From positions 372,001-436,000 of the forward strand of contig NZ_JAJITC010000004.1 of assembly GCF_020881035.1 (NCBI RefSeq): a stretch of 64,000 bases of DNA, in the 5' to 3' direction. Shown piece after piece: positions 42,631 through 50,660 of the stretch. The position numbers and the translations under genes are program-made. How positions within the stretch are numbered: position 1 is the first letter of the stretch; each line of letters begins with the position of its first letter. The notes beneath the pieces were generated by a model. That model saw only the letters and a list, made by a program, of their open reading frames with translations. It was not told the origin of the DNA and made no database searches. Source of the DNA: Paraburkholderia translucens (GTDB lineage Bacteria > Pseudomonadota > Gammaproteobacteria > Burkholderiales > Burkholderiaceae).

Positions 42631-42777
42631 GACACTCGTGTGCACATCTGTAAAAGTCGGGACTTGGTCGGCTCGGCGCTGTCCGATAGTCCGGCTCAAT
42701 TGGGCCACTATTCGCGCCGCGCGCCCGCGCACCCGCGCGACGGACGAGTGCGGCGCGGCGCCAGGCGCGCTGCCCGA

Positions 42778-43515
42778 TCATTCACCCGTGCCGCGCTCAC
42801 AAATTGCGTACACGCTGGAGCACAAGTCGGGATAGATCCGTCCCAATTCGAAACAGCCGTCCAGATACTCTCTGGATATGATGCCGGCTTGCAATGCTGC
42901 ATCGATCTGGAAGTTGGCAAGGCCCTTGAAAAAGACGCCGCCTTCGGTGACCGGGCGCAGTTTGGCCGCACGCAGATCGGCTCGCAGCGTATCGATCGAA
43001 TAGGTCACGCGGTGGCCGTGTGCGGCTTCCGCTGTCGTCACGGCCGCGTGATGGTCGATCAGTCCCATGCTGACCGCAATCTGCCGCGATCCGGCGCGCG
43101 CATTCGGCGCGGCGACGAACAGACGGCCAGCGTCGGATAGCCAGCCACGGATCCGGCTCAGTACCTCGACAGGTTCATCGAGGTGTTCGAGCGTATGGAT
43201 CAGGAAGATATTGTCGTAGCGTCGCGTGGGTTCGAAGGCTTCGAACGTCGAGTGATGGAATTGGACGGCACCCCTGGTTTTATCCGACGCAACGGCAATG
43301 CAGTCTGCCGATGCCTCGACGACTTCCAGTGAATCAAAGCGCTGCATCAGCAGGCGCGTGAAGTTGCCTTCAAAACATCCCAGCTCGATCGCGTTGCCAT
43401 TGACGAGAAACGGCGCGAACGTCCGAAGCATGTATTCATGCATCAGATAGTCGAAGTCGTAAGCGTAGCGATGTTCGGGATGATCTTTCGCTTCCGCGTT
43501 GTAGTCTCTGCTCAT
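42778..43515 (-). CDS. SAM-dependent methyltransferase of the flagellin-glycan operon
   Basis: The ATG at 43515 (MSRDYNAEAKDHPEHRYAYDFDYL) gives 245 residues, four bases after the stop of the dioxygenase gene. Class I Rossmann fold: motif I AIELGCFEGNFTRLL, acidic residue at the end of strand 2 (VVEASAD), and LIHTLEHLDEPVEVL followed by GWLSDAGRLFVAAPN. Last gene of the seven-gene operon. In the viosamine islands of Pseudomonas a methyltransferase O-methylates the flagellin sugar; a similar role is inferred here, but N- or O-methylation of another group is equally possible. Confidence 0.85.
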   Translation of the reverse strand: MSRDYNAEAKDHPEHRYAYDFDYLMHEYMLRTFAPFLVNGNAIELGCFEGNFTRLLMQRFDSLEVVEASADCIAVASDKTRGAVQFHHSTFEAFEPTRRYDNIFLIHTLEHLDEPVEVLSRIRGWLSDAGRLFVAAPNARAGSRQIAVSMGLIDHHAAVTTAEAAHGHRVTYSIDTLRADLRAAKLRPVTEGGVFFKGLANFQIDAALQAGIISREYLDGCFELGRIYPDLCSSVYAICERGTGE

Positions 43516-43519
43516 GTCG

Positions 43520-44299
43520 TCAATCCTGTCCGCGTTGATAGAACCGCTGCTCCACCGGCACGTAAAACTCATCGAGCGACTCCGGTACGCGTGCATTGAA
43601 ACCAAGCACCTGGCGCATCCATGCGTTGCAGCGGTCGAGATTGCGGTAGCCGAACAGCCGCGCGTAGTCGAGCTGCGGCTTGAAGAAGGGGCTGGTGAAT
43701 GTCAGTGTCAGCGCGCGGCGTGGCGCGTCGGTGGTATTGCGCCCGGTGGCGTGCCACATACGTGAATCGAATAGCAGAACCGAGCCGCGCTCACCGATCG
43801 CGCGCGATGCATGCCTATAGAAGTGCTCGTCGGTGGGCTGCTCCCGGACGTTTTGCGACTGCGCGAGAATATGCGTCGCGCCGTTCTCCAACGTGAAGTC
43901 GTCGAGCATCACCAACGCGTTCATCATGAAGCGTCGCGTGTCGGAGCCGAAGCGGATATCGCGATGCACGCTCTGCACATACGAGCGCGATTCGCGTTCG
44001 TTAATGACGCCGCCGTACGAGTTCAGAACGAAGTTGCCTTCAAAGAATCCTCTGAGAACGGGCTCCAGCACCGAGAGTTCTGACAGCAATTCGACGTAGC
44101 ACGCGTCATCCATCAGCAAGTGATGCAACGTGCCGGCGCTATTTTCCAGCACGCCGTTGCGTCGCCGGATGGCGTCGCGCAGCGCGAGGGAAGGACCGAG
44201 CGCCTTGACGAGCGAATCGATCAACTCGCTGCGGATCAGGCGCGGAAGCACTGTCCACCCTGCCGTGGCAAGCGCAGTTTGATGTTGGGCGTCAATCAT
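43520..44299 (-). CDS. Phytanoyl-CoA dioxygenase (PhyH)-family Fe(II)/2-oxoglutarate oxygenase
   Basis: Start taken at ATG 44299 (MIDAQHQTALATAGWTVLPRL), 259 residues; an in-frame TTG at 44323 is the alternative. The double-stranded beta-helix iron site is visible: HxD in SVHRDIRFG and the distal histidine in SRMWHATGRN, followed by the 2-oxoglutarate arginine region RRALTLTF. PhyH enzymes hydroxylate small molecules, lipids or sugars. In this operon it may hydroxylate the acyl group or the sugar of the glycan; this is inference. Confidence 0.85.
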   Translation of the reverse strand: MIDAQHQTALATAGWTVLPRLIRSELIDSLVKALGPSLALRDAIRRRNGVLENSAGTLHHLLMDDACYVELLSELSVLEPVLRGFFEGNFVLNSYGGVINERESRSYVQSVHRDIRFGSDTRRFMMNALVMLDDFTLENGATHILAQSQNVREQPTDEHFYRHASRAIGERGSVLLFDSRMWHATGRNTTDAPRRALTLTFTSPFFKPQLDYARLFGYRNLDRCNAWMRQVLGFNARVPESLDEFYVPVEQRFYQRGQD

Positions 44300-44333
44300 A
44301 TTGATAAGCGGAGCAGCGGGCAAAGTGAAGGGC

Positions 44334-44858
44334 TCAGCGTCGATCGGCGGCGAGAAGGGCCATCGGAACCATGTCGAGATAGCGGCCGCCTTTGAAAACG
44401 GCCTCGCGCAAAAGACCTTCGGCGCGAAAGCCCACCTTATCGTAGAGCGCGATGGCGCGAGCGTTGGACGCGAGCACAGTCAGCGAAATACGGTTGAGAT
44501 TGAGGTCATCGAACGCATGATCGAGCGTCAGGCGCGTTGCGGCCTCGCCTATTCCGCGGCCGCGTGCAGACTCGGCACCAATCTGGATCGAAAACTCCGC
44601 GCAGCGGTTCACCCAGTCGATGCCCAGGAGATACGTCACGCCGACCAGTTCCCGCGTAGACGCGAGGCAAACGGCGAGGCGAACATTGTTCGCGCGCGAA
44701 CCGAGGTAACTGTCGAACCATGCGTTATCGATCGCGGGACCCACGTATCGGAAAGCGCCGCCCAGCAGACTGACCAGCGCCTTGTCCGCGCGCCACGCAT
44801 TGATAGTCGGCAGGTCGCCGCGTTCGATCTCGCGCAGAAAGATCGTGTCGTTGTTCAT
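44334..44858 (-). CDS. GNAT-family acyltransferase (RimJ/PseH-like)
   Basis: Protein of 174 residues. The acetyl-CoA loop is seen as GAESARGRGIGEAATRLTLDHAF (Q/RxxGxG/A type), with NLNRISLTVLASNARAIALYDKVGF after it, the pattern of RimJ-like and PseH-like enzymes. PseH and similar proteins acylate the amino group of nucleotide-activated amino sugars. The ATG overlaps the stop of the DegT-like gene (ATGA). It is the best candidate for N-acylation of the amino sugar made by the VioA-like aminotransferase. Confidence 0.85.
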   Translation of the reverse strand: MNNDTIFLREIERGDLPTINAWRADKALVSLLGGAFRYVGPAIDNAWFDSYLGSRANNVRLAVCLASTRELVGVTYLLGIDWVNRCAEFSIQIGAESARGRGIGEAATRLTLDHAFDDLNLNRISLTVLASNARAIALYDKVGFRAEGLLREAVFKGGRYLDMVPMALLAADRR

Positions 44859-45832
44859 GCGAGCCAGTCCATCAAGAGTTTTACCATCGGCGCCAGATCA
44901 TCGCGAGTCAGTCGCTGATCGCAGGGCAGGCACAGCGTCGAGCCAGGCAGACTGCGCTCGAAGTCGGGTGCGCCTGAAGCGTCCACAACGTCCGGCCAGT
45001 AAGTGGGCGTATAGATGCGCTGCGCCCGAAGCGCTTCGCGCACTCCCGCGGGCGCGCCGAAAAGCGGATAGCAGAGCGGCACGGCATCGTCGCCGGGACT
45101 CAACGTGAGGCGGTTGTAGCGCTGCAACTTGTCGTGCAGAAAAGCGAAATTATCGATTCGCCGTTCACGGACGCTGTCGTAGTCGATGCCGGCAAGTAGT
45201 CGTTGCGTCAGCGCCGACATCCGCAGCGGCTCGAGCTGCTTCAGGCCCTCTTCGGCCGTCGCATAGTCGGCATAACCCGCTTCCGCATCTTTCGCGAGGC
45301 GGGTCAGCAAATGTCCGCAGCGCGACAACGAGGCTTCGTCGATCGCGTCAGGCATTTCGACGGGCTGCTGCGTGACGAGACAACCGCCGTCCGGCACGCC
45401 GAGAAATTTGCGTGGCGAGTACAGCGTGGCAAGGCAATCGGACGGTTGCGCGAACAAGGCTTGGGCATTGTCGATTACGACGCGCTCGCGCGGAAACCGG
45501 TTGAGCACATCGTCGACGTTGGGCGCAGACAAGCCGAAATAGTTGACGTAGACGAGCCATTCACCGTGTCCGATATCGGCGGATTGCACGCGCAAGCCGG
45601 CGTCGAGACGATAGCGCTTGACTGGCGTGCCGGTCATGCGTAGCGGCTCGATCATCGCGTCGCAAATGTACCAGGGCATCCACACGGCGGCCGGGCGCGC
45701 CGCGCGAAGCAGTGCCAGAAACGCCGCGCGCGACGACTGGAAACGAAGCGCGCCGTCGTGAAGCGTCGCCGCGTATTGCGGCAGTTCGAGTTCGAAATAT
45801 CCGCCGACGGCGCGCGGCTCGCGCGGGCTCAC
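44855..45832 (-). CDS. Divergent DegT/DnrJ/EryC1-type PLP protein
   Basis: Protein of 325 residues starting with GTG at 45832, which overlaps the WbqC stop (GTGA). The fold-type I pattern is recognisable but eroded: YVNYFGLSAPNV, the PLP-phosphate aspartate region VVIDNAQALFA, and YSPRKFLGVPDGGCL with the presumed Schiff-base lysine. It is about 50 residues shorter than normal sugar aminotransferases. It may act on a second sugar position, or as a partner of the VioA-like enzyme. Function unassigned. Confidence 0.75.
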   Translation of the reverse strand: MSPREPRAVGGYFELELPQYAATLHDGALRFQSSRAAFLALLRAARPAAVWMPWYICDAMIEPLRMTGTPVKRYRLDAGLRVQSADIGHGEWLVYVNYFGLSAPNVDDVLNRFPRERVVIDNAQALFAQPSDCLATLYSPRKFLGVPDGGCLVTQQPVEMPDAIDEASLSRCGHLLTRLAKDAEAGYADYATAEEGLKQLEPLRMSALTQRLLAGIDYDSVRERRIDNFAFLHDKLQRYNRLTLSPGDDAVPLCYPLFGAPAGVREALRAQRIYTPTYWPDVVDASGAPDFERSLPGSTLCLPCDQRLTRDDLAPMVKLLMDWLA

Positions 45833-46527
45833 GCGCTCACCTCGACGCGCAGCATGTCTCTGACGCTGTCTTTGCTATTGAACATCAGAACGTCGAGAAT
45901 CGACAGGGCGGGGTGAAAAGCGTTGTCGAACTGCGCATACGGGCAGAGATTGGGTTCGATGAAGGCGAGCGTCACGCCGCGCGCCGAAAACGCTTCGCTG
46001 TCGTAAAGCGCGCGGCCGCCCGGCAGGTTCACATAGGTGCTCGCCTGCTCGCGTGCGCAGATGTCGAGGACCCGCTCGCTGCCCTGGAGTTGCGCATTGC
46101 CGTACTTCGTCGAAGAGGGGACGAACTCGGTGTCGATCTCGAGGTACTTGCAGATTTCCATCACAGTGTGCGAGGCGAGCTGCGAAATCTGCGCGAGCGG
46201 CTCGGCCAGAATGCGCCCGATCAACGTGCTGACCTGAGGGTAATGAGGCGCTTTGGCATAGGCGTGGCGAATCGACTCGAGCAGCTTGCGCAGCCAGCGC
46301 TCGCGCGGCTCGACCAGCACCTGGTTGATTTTCAGCGAAGGACTCGCGCAGCTGAGCGGTACGGTCAGATAACGCACCTGGTCGCCAAGCAGTATCCGGT
46401 TGCGATTGATCCAGCCATTCTTGATGAAGTTGACGTCGTCATAAAAGACGAACTTGTCGACTGCCGCGGCCAGTTGAAAATATCCGATGTACGGCAACAG
46501 ATAGGGCTGCATGATCGCGAGCTTCAT
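45829..46527 (-). CDS. WbqC-family protein
   Basis: The ATG at 46527 (MKLAIMQPYLLPYIGYFQL) gives 232 residues. The family N-terminus MQPYLxPYIGYFQL and FYDDVNFIKNGWINRNRIL are plain. WbqC-family proteins recur in O-antigen and flagellin-glycan clusters, often next to sugar aminotransferases; their reaction has not, to my knowledge, been settled. Five bases separate it from the VioA-like gene and it overlaps the next gene by four. Confidence 0.9.
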   Translation of the reverse strand: MKLAIMQPYLLPYIGYFQLAAAVDKFVFYDDVNFIKNGWINRNRILLGDQVRYLTVPLSCASPSLKINQVLVEPRERWLRKLLESIRHAYAKAPHYPQVSTLIGRILAEPLAQISQLASHTVMEICKYLEIDTEFVPSSTKYGNAQLQGSERVLDICAREQASTYVNLPGGRALYDSEAFSARGVTLAFIEPNLCPYAQFDNAFHPALSILDVLMFNSKDSVRDMLRVEVSA

Positions 46528-46532
46528 GACAT

Positions 46533-47678
46533 TCAGGGATTCGCGATGATCCCGATGATGCGATCGAGCATGCCGTCCGTCAGCGCCGGGAAGATCGGCA
46601 GGCACAGGACCTGTTGCGAAGCGGCATGCGCGACCGGAAGGTTGTCCTGACGCGCGGAAGGCAGTCCGCGATAGATTGGAAAGTCCGAGATCAGCGGATA
46701 GAAATAACGCCGCGCGTAGATATTCTGATCGCGGAACTTCTGATACAACGCGTCGCGGCTGATGGGATAGTCCGGCCCGACGAGAATCGGAAAGTACGAG
46801 TGATTCGCCACTGTCTCGCGCGCTTCAGGCAGACAGCGGATACCGCGCACGTCGCGCAGTTGTTCGCGGTAAATCGCGTCGATCTGCGCGCGGCGTGCCA
46901 GCGCTTCGTCAATGTGCTGTAGTTGCAGCAGCCCGAATGCCGCGTTGATTTCGCTCATCTTGCCGTTGATGCCGGAGGCGACCACGGTCACTTCATCGAC
47001 GAAACCGAAGTTCTTGAGGTGGTCGATGCGCTGTTTCGTCTTGGCGTCCTGACAGATGATCGCGCCGCCTTCGAACGTATTGAAGACCTTGGTCGCGTGG
47101 AAGCTCAGCACCGCGAGATCGCCATGCTGGAGCACGCTGCCGGCTTCGGTCTGCACGCCGAACGCGTGGGCCGCGTCATAGATGACTTTCAGGTTGTAGT
47201 TGTCGGCGATCTTCTGGATCGCTTCAACGTCGCACGGCTTGCCGTAGCAATGTACCGGCATGATCGCGGTAGTTTGCGGCGTAATCGCTGCTTCGATCTT
47301 CGCGGGATCGAGGTTGAGCGTGTGCGGATCGACGTCGACGAATACCGGCTTGATGCCGTTCCAGACCAGCGAATGCGCGGTTGCAACGAAGGAGTACGGC
47401 GTGGTGATCACTTCGCCGGTCACGCGCAGCGCCTGCAGCGCGGTGAGCAGCGCCAGCGTGCCATTGGTGAACAGCGCGAGGTGACGTACGCCGAGGTATT
47501 TGCACAGCGCTTCTTCGAACTGTTGGTGAAACGGACCGGCATTGGTCAGGATCTTGCTGTCCCAGATCTGTTGAAGATAAGGAATGAATTCTTCGAGCGG
47601 CGCGAGATGCGGCTGTGTGACGTAAATGCGCTCGTCGATCTGCGGCTCGATGGCACCAAGCGGTAAGGCAGCGTTCAC
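46533..47678 (-). CDS. VioA-like nucleotide-sugar 4-aminotransferase (DegT family)
   Basis: Starts with GTG at 47678, overlapping the TPR-glycosyltransferase stop (GTGA) and preceded by GGGGAAAA; 381 residues. Typical DegT motifs: ITTPYSFVATAHSLVWNG, IYDAAHAFGV (PLP aspartate), SFHATKVFNTFEGG with the Schiff-base lysine, and KMSEINAAFGLLQL. The run VTQPHLAPLEEFIPYLQQIWDSKILTN closely follows VioA and relatives, which convert dTDP-4-keto-6-deoxyglucose to dTDP-viosamine (Qui4N). That substrate is the likely one. rmlA/rmlB are not in the window and would be supplied by the O-antigen pathway. Confidence 0.9.
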   Translation of the reverse strand: MNAALPLGAIEPQIDERIYVTQPHLAPLEEFIPYLQQIWDSKILTNAGPFHQQFEEALCKYLGVRHLALFTNGTLALLTALQALRVTGEVITTPYSFVATAHSLVWNGIKPVFVDVDPHTLNLDPAKIEAAITPQTTAIMPVHCYGKPCDVEAIQKIADNYNLKVIYDAAHAFGVQTEAGSVLQHGDLAVLSFHATKVFNTFEGGAIICQDAKTKQRIDHLKNFGFVDEVTVVASGINGKMSEINAAFGLLQLQHIDEALARRAQIDAIYREQLRDVRGIRCLPEARETVANHSYFPILVGPDYPISRDALYQKFRDQNIYARRYFYPLISDFPIYRGLPSARQDNLPVAHAASQQVLCLPIFPALTDGMLDRIIGIIANP

Positions 47679-50080
47679 TTGTTTTCCCCTGTCTCGGACG
47701 ACGTGGTTGGCTCGCCTGCAACGTCGATGGCTTCTTCTTCCGACACTGCGAACGCGACGGGTGGCTGGCCGTCGCACCAGCGTTGCCACATGATTCGCAA
47801 CGCGCGCGACAAACCTGCGGCGACCACCTCCGGCCGGAATGCCGCCGACGCCATGCAGCGCTGTCGCAATCCGGTCCGCAACGCGGCGAGCGCGGGGATA
47901 TCGGAAGAAAGCGCGACGCCTTTGGCGACGAAATCGGCCTTGTCCGTGGCGAGAAACTGTTGCAGTCCGACGTGCGACATCCAGGTGGCGCCGGCGCGGC
48001 TCGGCAACGTGTCGCCAGATATGGTCAAAGTCGGCACGCCCATCCACAGTGAGTTCAGTACCGTGGTGGAGCCGGTGTAAGGGAACGTATCGAGGCAGAT
48101 GTCGACGTGAAAATGCTGTTGCAGGTAGACCGGAATACTCGAGCGGCGGCGGAACGACAGGCGCTCACGCGAGATGCCCGCTTTGGCGAACCAGTCTATG
48201 AGGAGCTGTTCGTCCTCGTCGGTCGCGATCGCGCCCAGCAACATTTGCGACGAAGGCTGCGCGTGAAGCAATTCTGCCCATAGAGCGATCACGTCGGGCC
48301 GCAATTTGTTCAGGCGGTTGAAGCTGCCGAACGTCACGTAGCCGTTGTGCATGGCAGGCAGGATGTTGACCGGCGGCGCACTTTCTTCCGGCAGGAAAGG
48401 CGCGTTGGCCGGCAGGTGGACGATCTTTTCGGAGAACATGCGCTCCGCCGGGCCGAACGGCACGCCGAACCGGTCCACGAGGTAGTAGTCCATCGCCTCG
48501 AGACCGGTCGTGGCGGGGTAGCCCAGCCAACTGACCTGAATCGGCGCGGGCTTGCGCACGAACGTGAGGAGGCGGTTGCGGCCTGTGTGGCCGGACAGAT
48601 CGAACAGAATGTCGATCCTTTCGTCGCGAATCCTGTTGGCCAACTGCGCGTCCGGCATGCCGGTGACCTGATGCCACTCATGCGCGCATTTGCGCAACAG
48701 ATGCGTGTAGTCGTCTTCCGCGATGTGGTTGTTGTACACAATCAGCGACAGCCCAGGATCCTTCGCCAGGCGCTCCATAATCGGCAGCAGATAGGAGGCA
48801 ACGGCATGACGGAACAGGTCGCCGGACACAAGGCCGATTTTCAGCTTGCGATTCGGCGTGCGTCTGTTCACGTGACGCGGCCACTGCGAGCGCACCGGCG
48901 CTTCATGCTGTTCGGCGAATTTGACGTGTTCGGCGAACAGCTTGTCCTGCTCGACTTCGGGATTGTGCGTGAGCGCAAACAGATAGTTGTCCGCCGCGAT
49001 CGCGTCTTTGGGGTCTTTCTCCAGGGCGGTGCGAAAGCTTTGCTCTGCCTCGGTCACCATGCCCAAATCGAGTTGCAGTACGCCAAGCGTGTTGTGCATG
49101 CCGGACTTGTCCGGCGCGAGTTCGATCGCGCGCCGCGCCGCGGCGAGACCTTCGGCCACACGTCCCTGGTGCACCAGCGACATGCCGTAGATCCGCTGTG
49201 CTTCGGCGTAACCAGGATTGATCGCGATGATCTGGCGGCAGACTTCTTCGGCGTCCTTGTGCAAGCCCTTCAGGCGCAACGTATCCGCGAGCACGGCGCG
49301 GCTTTCCAGTTCCTCCGGCAGGAGTTCGGCGGCTTTGCGCAAGGGGATCAGCGCGTCGTCGTAGCGGCCCAGGCGATGCAGCGCAATGCCGAGCCAGCGC
49401 CACGCGTTACCGTCGATGGGAAACCGCTGGGTCAGTGTGCGCGCCAGTTTGACGGCCTCGGCGATGTGGCCTTTGTTGTAGAGCGAAGTGAAGCGCGTCG
49501 TTTCCTGCTGGCTGACGCGCCGACCGGCTGCGATCGTGGACTTATGGGACTCCGAGGCCGATGCTGCGGCTGCAGCCGCTTGGGGCGCGTCGGCATTGGT
49601 CTCGGCGGCCGCGCCGCTTTCCGTCGGTGCGCTCTGGACTGCCACTGGCCGTGTCAGCACGATCTTGCCCGGATTAGCCATCCGGGTGATCAGGCCGTCC
49701 ACCGCCGGGCCTTTCAGCCCCTGCTTCTGGCCCATTTCGAGCGCGAGCCATGCCGCGGCGGTTTCGCCGGCGTCGATCAGTGCGCTGATGTAGGCCGCCC
49801 AATACTGACCGTTGTGCGGCTGTTGACCCAGCGCCAGCTCGAAGCGGGTCAATGCGTCTTTGGGACGCTCCGTTTGCACGAGCAGCACGCCAAGATCGTA
49901 AAGAGCGTCCGCGTGATGCGGATTCGCTTCGAGGATCGCCTGATAAAGCGCTTCGGCGTCGTCGAATTCGCCCTTGTGATGGTGCTCCAGCGCCGTTTGC
50001 AGCACGAGCGCTATGTCTTGCTCGAGCTGTTGTGCGGGCGTCAGCAGTTCAGCCGTCGGCTGCTCGTACAGGTGAGTCAT
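47675..50080 (-). CDS. TPR-containing GT41 (SPINDLY/OGT-like) O-glycosyltransferase, probable flagellin glycosyltransferase
   Basis: Protein of 801 residues. Residues about 20-120 and 190-370 hold several TPR repeats (for example LGVLQLDLGMVTEAEQSFRTALEKDPKDAIAADNYLFAL), joined by a low-complexity alanine/serine linker. The catalytic domain begins at about 415: KIGLVSGDLFRHAVASYLLP with the OGT-type histidine, SWLGYPATTGLEAMDYYLVDRF, FGSFNRLNKLRPD with the UDP-binding lysine, and DICLDTFPYTGSTTVLNSLWMGVPTLT. It transfers a nucleotide-activated sugar onto Ser/Thr. It is the first gene of the operon and adjoins fliT-fliD-fliC, so flagellin is the expected acceptor. Confidence 0.9.
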   Translation of the reverse strand: MTHLYEQPTAELLTPAQQLEQDIALVLQTALEHHHKGEFDDAEALYQAILEANPHHADALYDLGVLLVQTERPKDALTRFELALGQQPHNGQYWAAYISALIDAGETAAAWLALEMGQKQGLKGPAVDGLITRMANPGKIVLTRPVAVQSAPTESGAAAETNADAPQAAAAAASASESHKSTIAAGRRVSQQETTRFTSLYNKGHIAEAVKLARTLTQRFPIDGNAWRWLGIALHRLGRYDDALIPLRKAAELLPEELESRAVLADTLRLKGLHKDAEEVCRQIIAINPGYAEAQRIYGMSLVHQGRVAEGLAAARRAIELAPDKSGMHNTLGVLQLDLGMVTEAEQSFRTALEKDPKDAIAADNYLFALTHNPEVEQDKLFAEHVKFAEQHEAPVRSQWPRHVNRRTPNRKLKIGLVSGDLFRHAVASYLLPIMERLAKDPGLSLIVYNNHIAEDDYTHLLRKCAHEWHQVTGMPDAQLANRIRDERIDILFDLSGHTGRNRLLTFVRKPAPIQVSWLGYPATTGLEAMDYYLVDRFGVPFGPAERMFSEKIVHLPANAPFLPEESAPPVNILPAMHNGYVTFGSFNRLNKLRPDVIALWAELLHAQPSSQMLLGAIATDEDEQLLIDWFAKAGISRERLSFRRRSSIPVYLQQHFHVDICLDTFPYTGSTTVLNSLWMGVPTLTISGDTLPSRAGATWMSHVGLQQFLATDKADFVAKGVALSSDIPALAALRTGLRQRCMASAAFRPEVVAAGLSRALRIMWQRWCDGQPPVAFAVSEEEAIDVAGEPTTSSETGENK

Positions 50081-50208
50081 GGTCTCAGCGCGAATTGGTC
50101 TATGAGGGAAATTGTGCGATGGAGAAGGCGTTCCCGATGCTCGGAGATGACGGTGAAAAGGTCGCTTGTTTAGCGTATGGAGGGAGGTGCGGACGCCCGA
50201 GCCGCAAG

Positions 50209-50232
50209 AAAAAAGCCCGCACGAGGCGGGCT
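50209..50232 (-). terminator. Intrinsic terminator of the fliD-fliT transcript
   Basis: On the minus strand AGCCCGC and GCGGGCT (50232-50226 with 50220-50214) form a 7-bp stem with a 5-base loop followed by TTTTTT. It separates fliT from the glycosylation operon, so the latter needs its own promoter in 50081-50208. Confidence 0.85.
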
Positions 50233-50342
50233 GAGGGAACGAGCGCGCCTCACTTCGGCGCGTGGTTCTTATTATTGGGTGTGCCAGCTGACCTGGCTTC
50301 TCTGGGACGGACGCCGCCCAAGGCAGCGCCGCTCCGCATCAA

Positions 50343-50657
50343 TTACAAACGCGCCATCCGCTGGTACTGGCCTGCGGCTCTGGTGCGCCCGATCGCCGCT
50401 TCGAACTCGATGCGCAGTTCCTTTTGAGTGATTTCCGCGTCTGCAAGCAGCGCTGCGTCGATTGCCCGAATCTCACGGATCTTGTCCAGCGCAGCCGGCT
50501 CCTGGTCCGCGGTGAGCGACATCAAGAGCGGCGAGCGCGCTTCGGTCAGGCGGGCCGCTTTCGGCCAGTCGGCGAGCGAGGCCGCCTGTTCGATTTCCCG
50601 CGTCATGGACAGCACGCGTTCGACCAGTTCCGGCTGGTTCATGCTGTGTGCGTTCAT
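50343..50657 (-). CDS. fliT: FliT, flagellar export chaperone for FliD
   Basis: Protein of 104 residues, mostly helical (LVERVLSMTREIEQAASLADWPKAARLTEARSPLL, then LADAEITQKELRIEFEAAIGRTRAAGQYQRM). Length, composition and position directly after fliD match FliT, which binds FliD before export and, in enterics, the FlhDC complex. Its start is three bases from the fliD stop. Weak primary-sequence conservation is usual in this family. Confidence 0.85.
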   Translation of the reverse strand: MNAHSMNQPELVERVLSMTREIEQAASLADWPKAARLTEARSPLLMSLTADQEPAALDKIREIRAIDAALLADAEITQKELRIEFEAAIGRTRAAGQYQRMARL

Positions 50658-50660
50658 GAC

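Noticed and set aside
48347..50173. A 608-codon plus-strand frame across the TPR-glycosyltransferase
   Set aside because: Antisense shadow; the minus-strand product has clear TPR and GT41 motifs.
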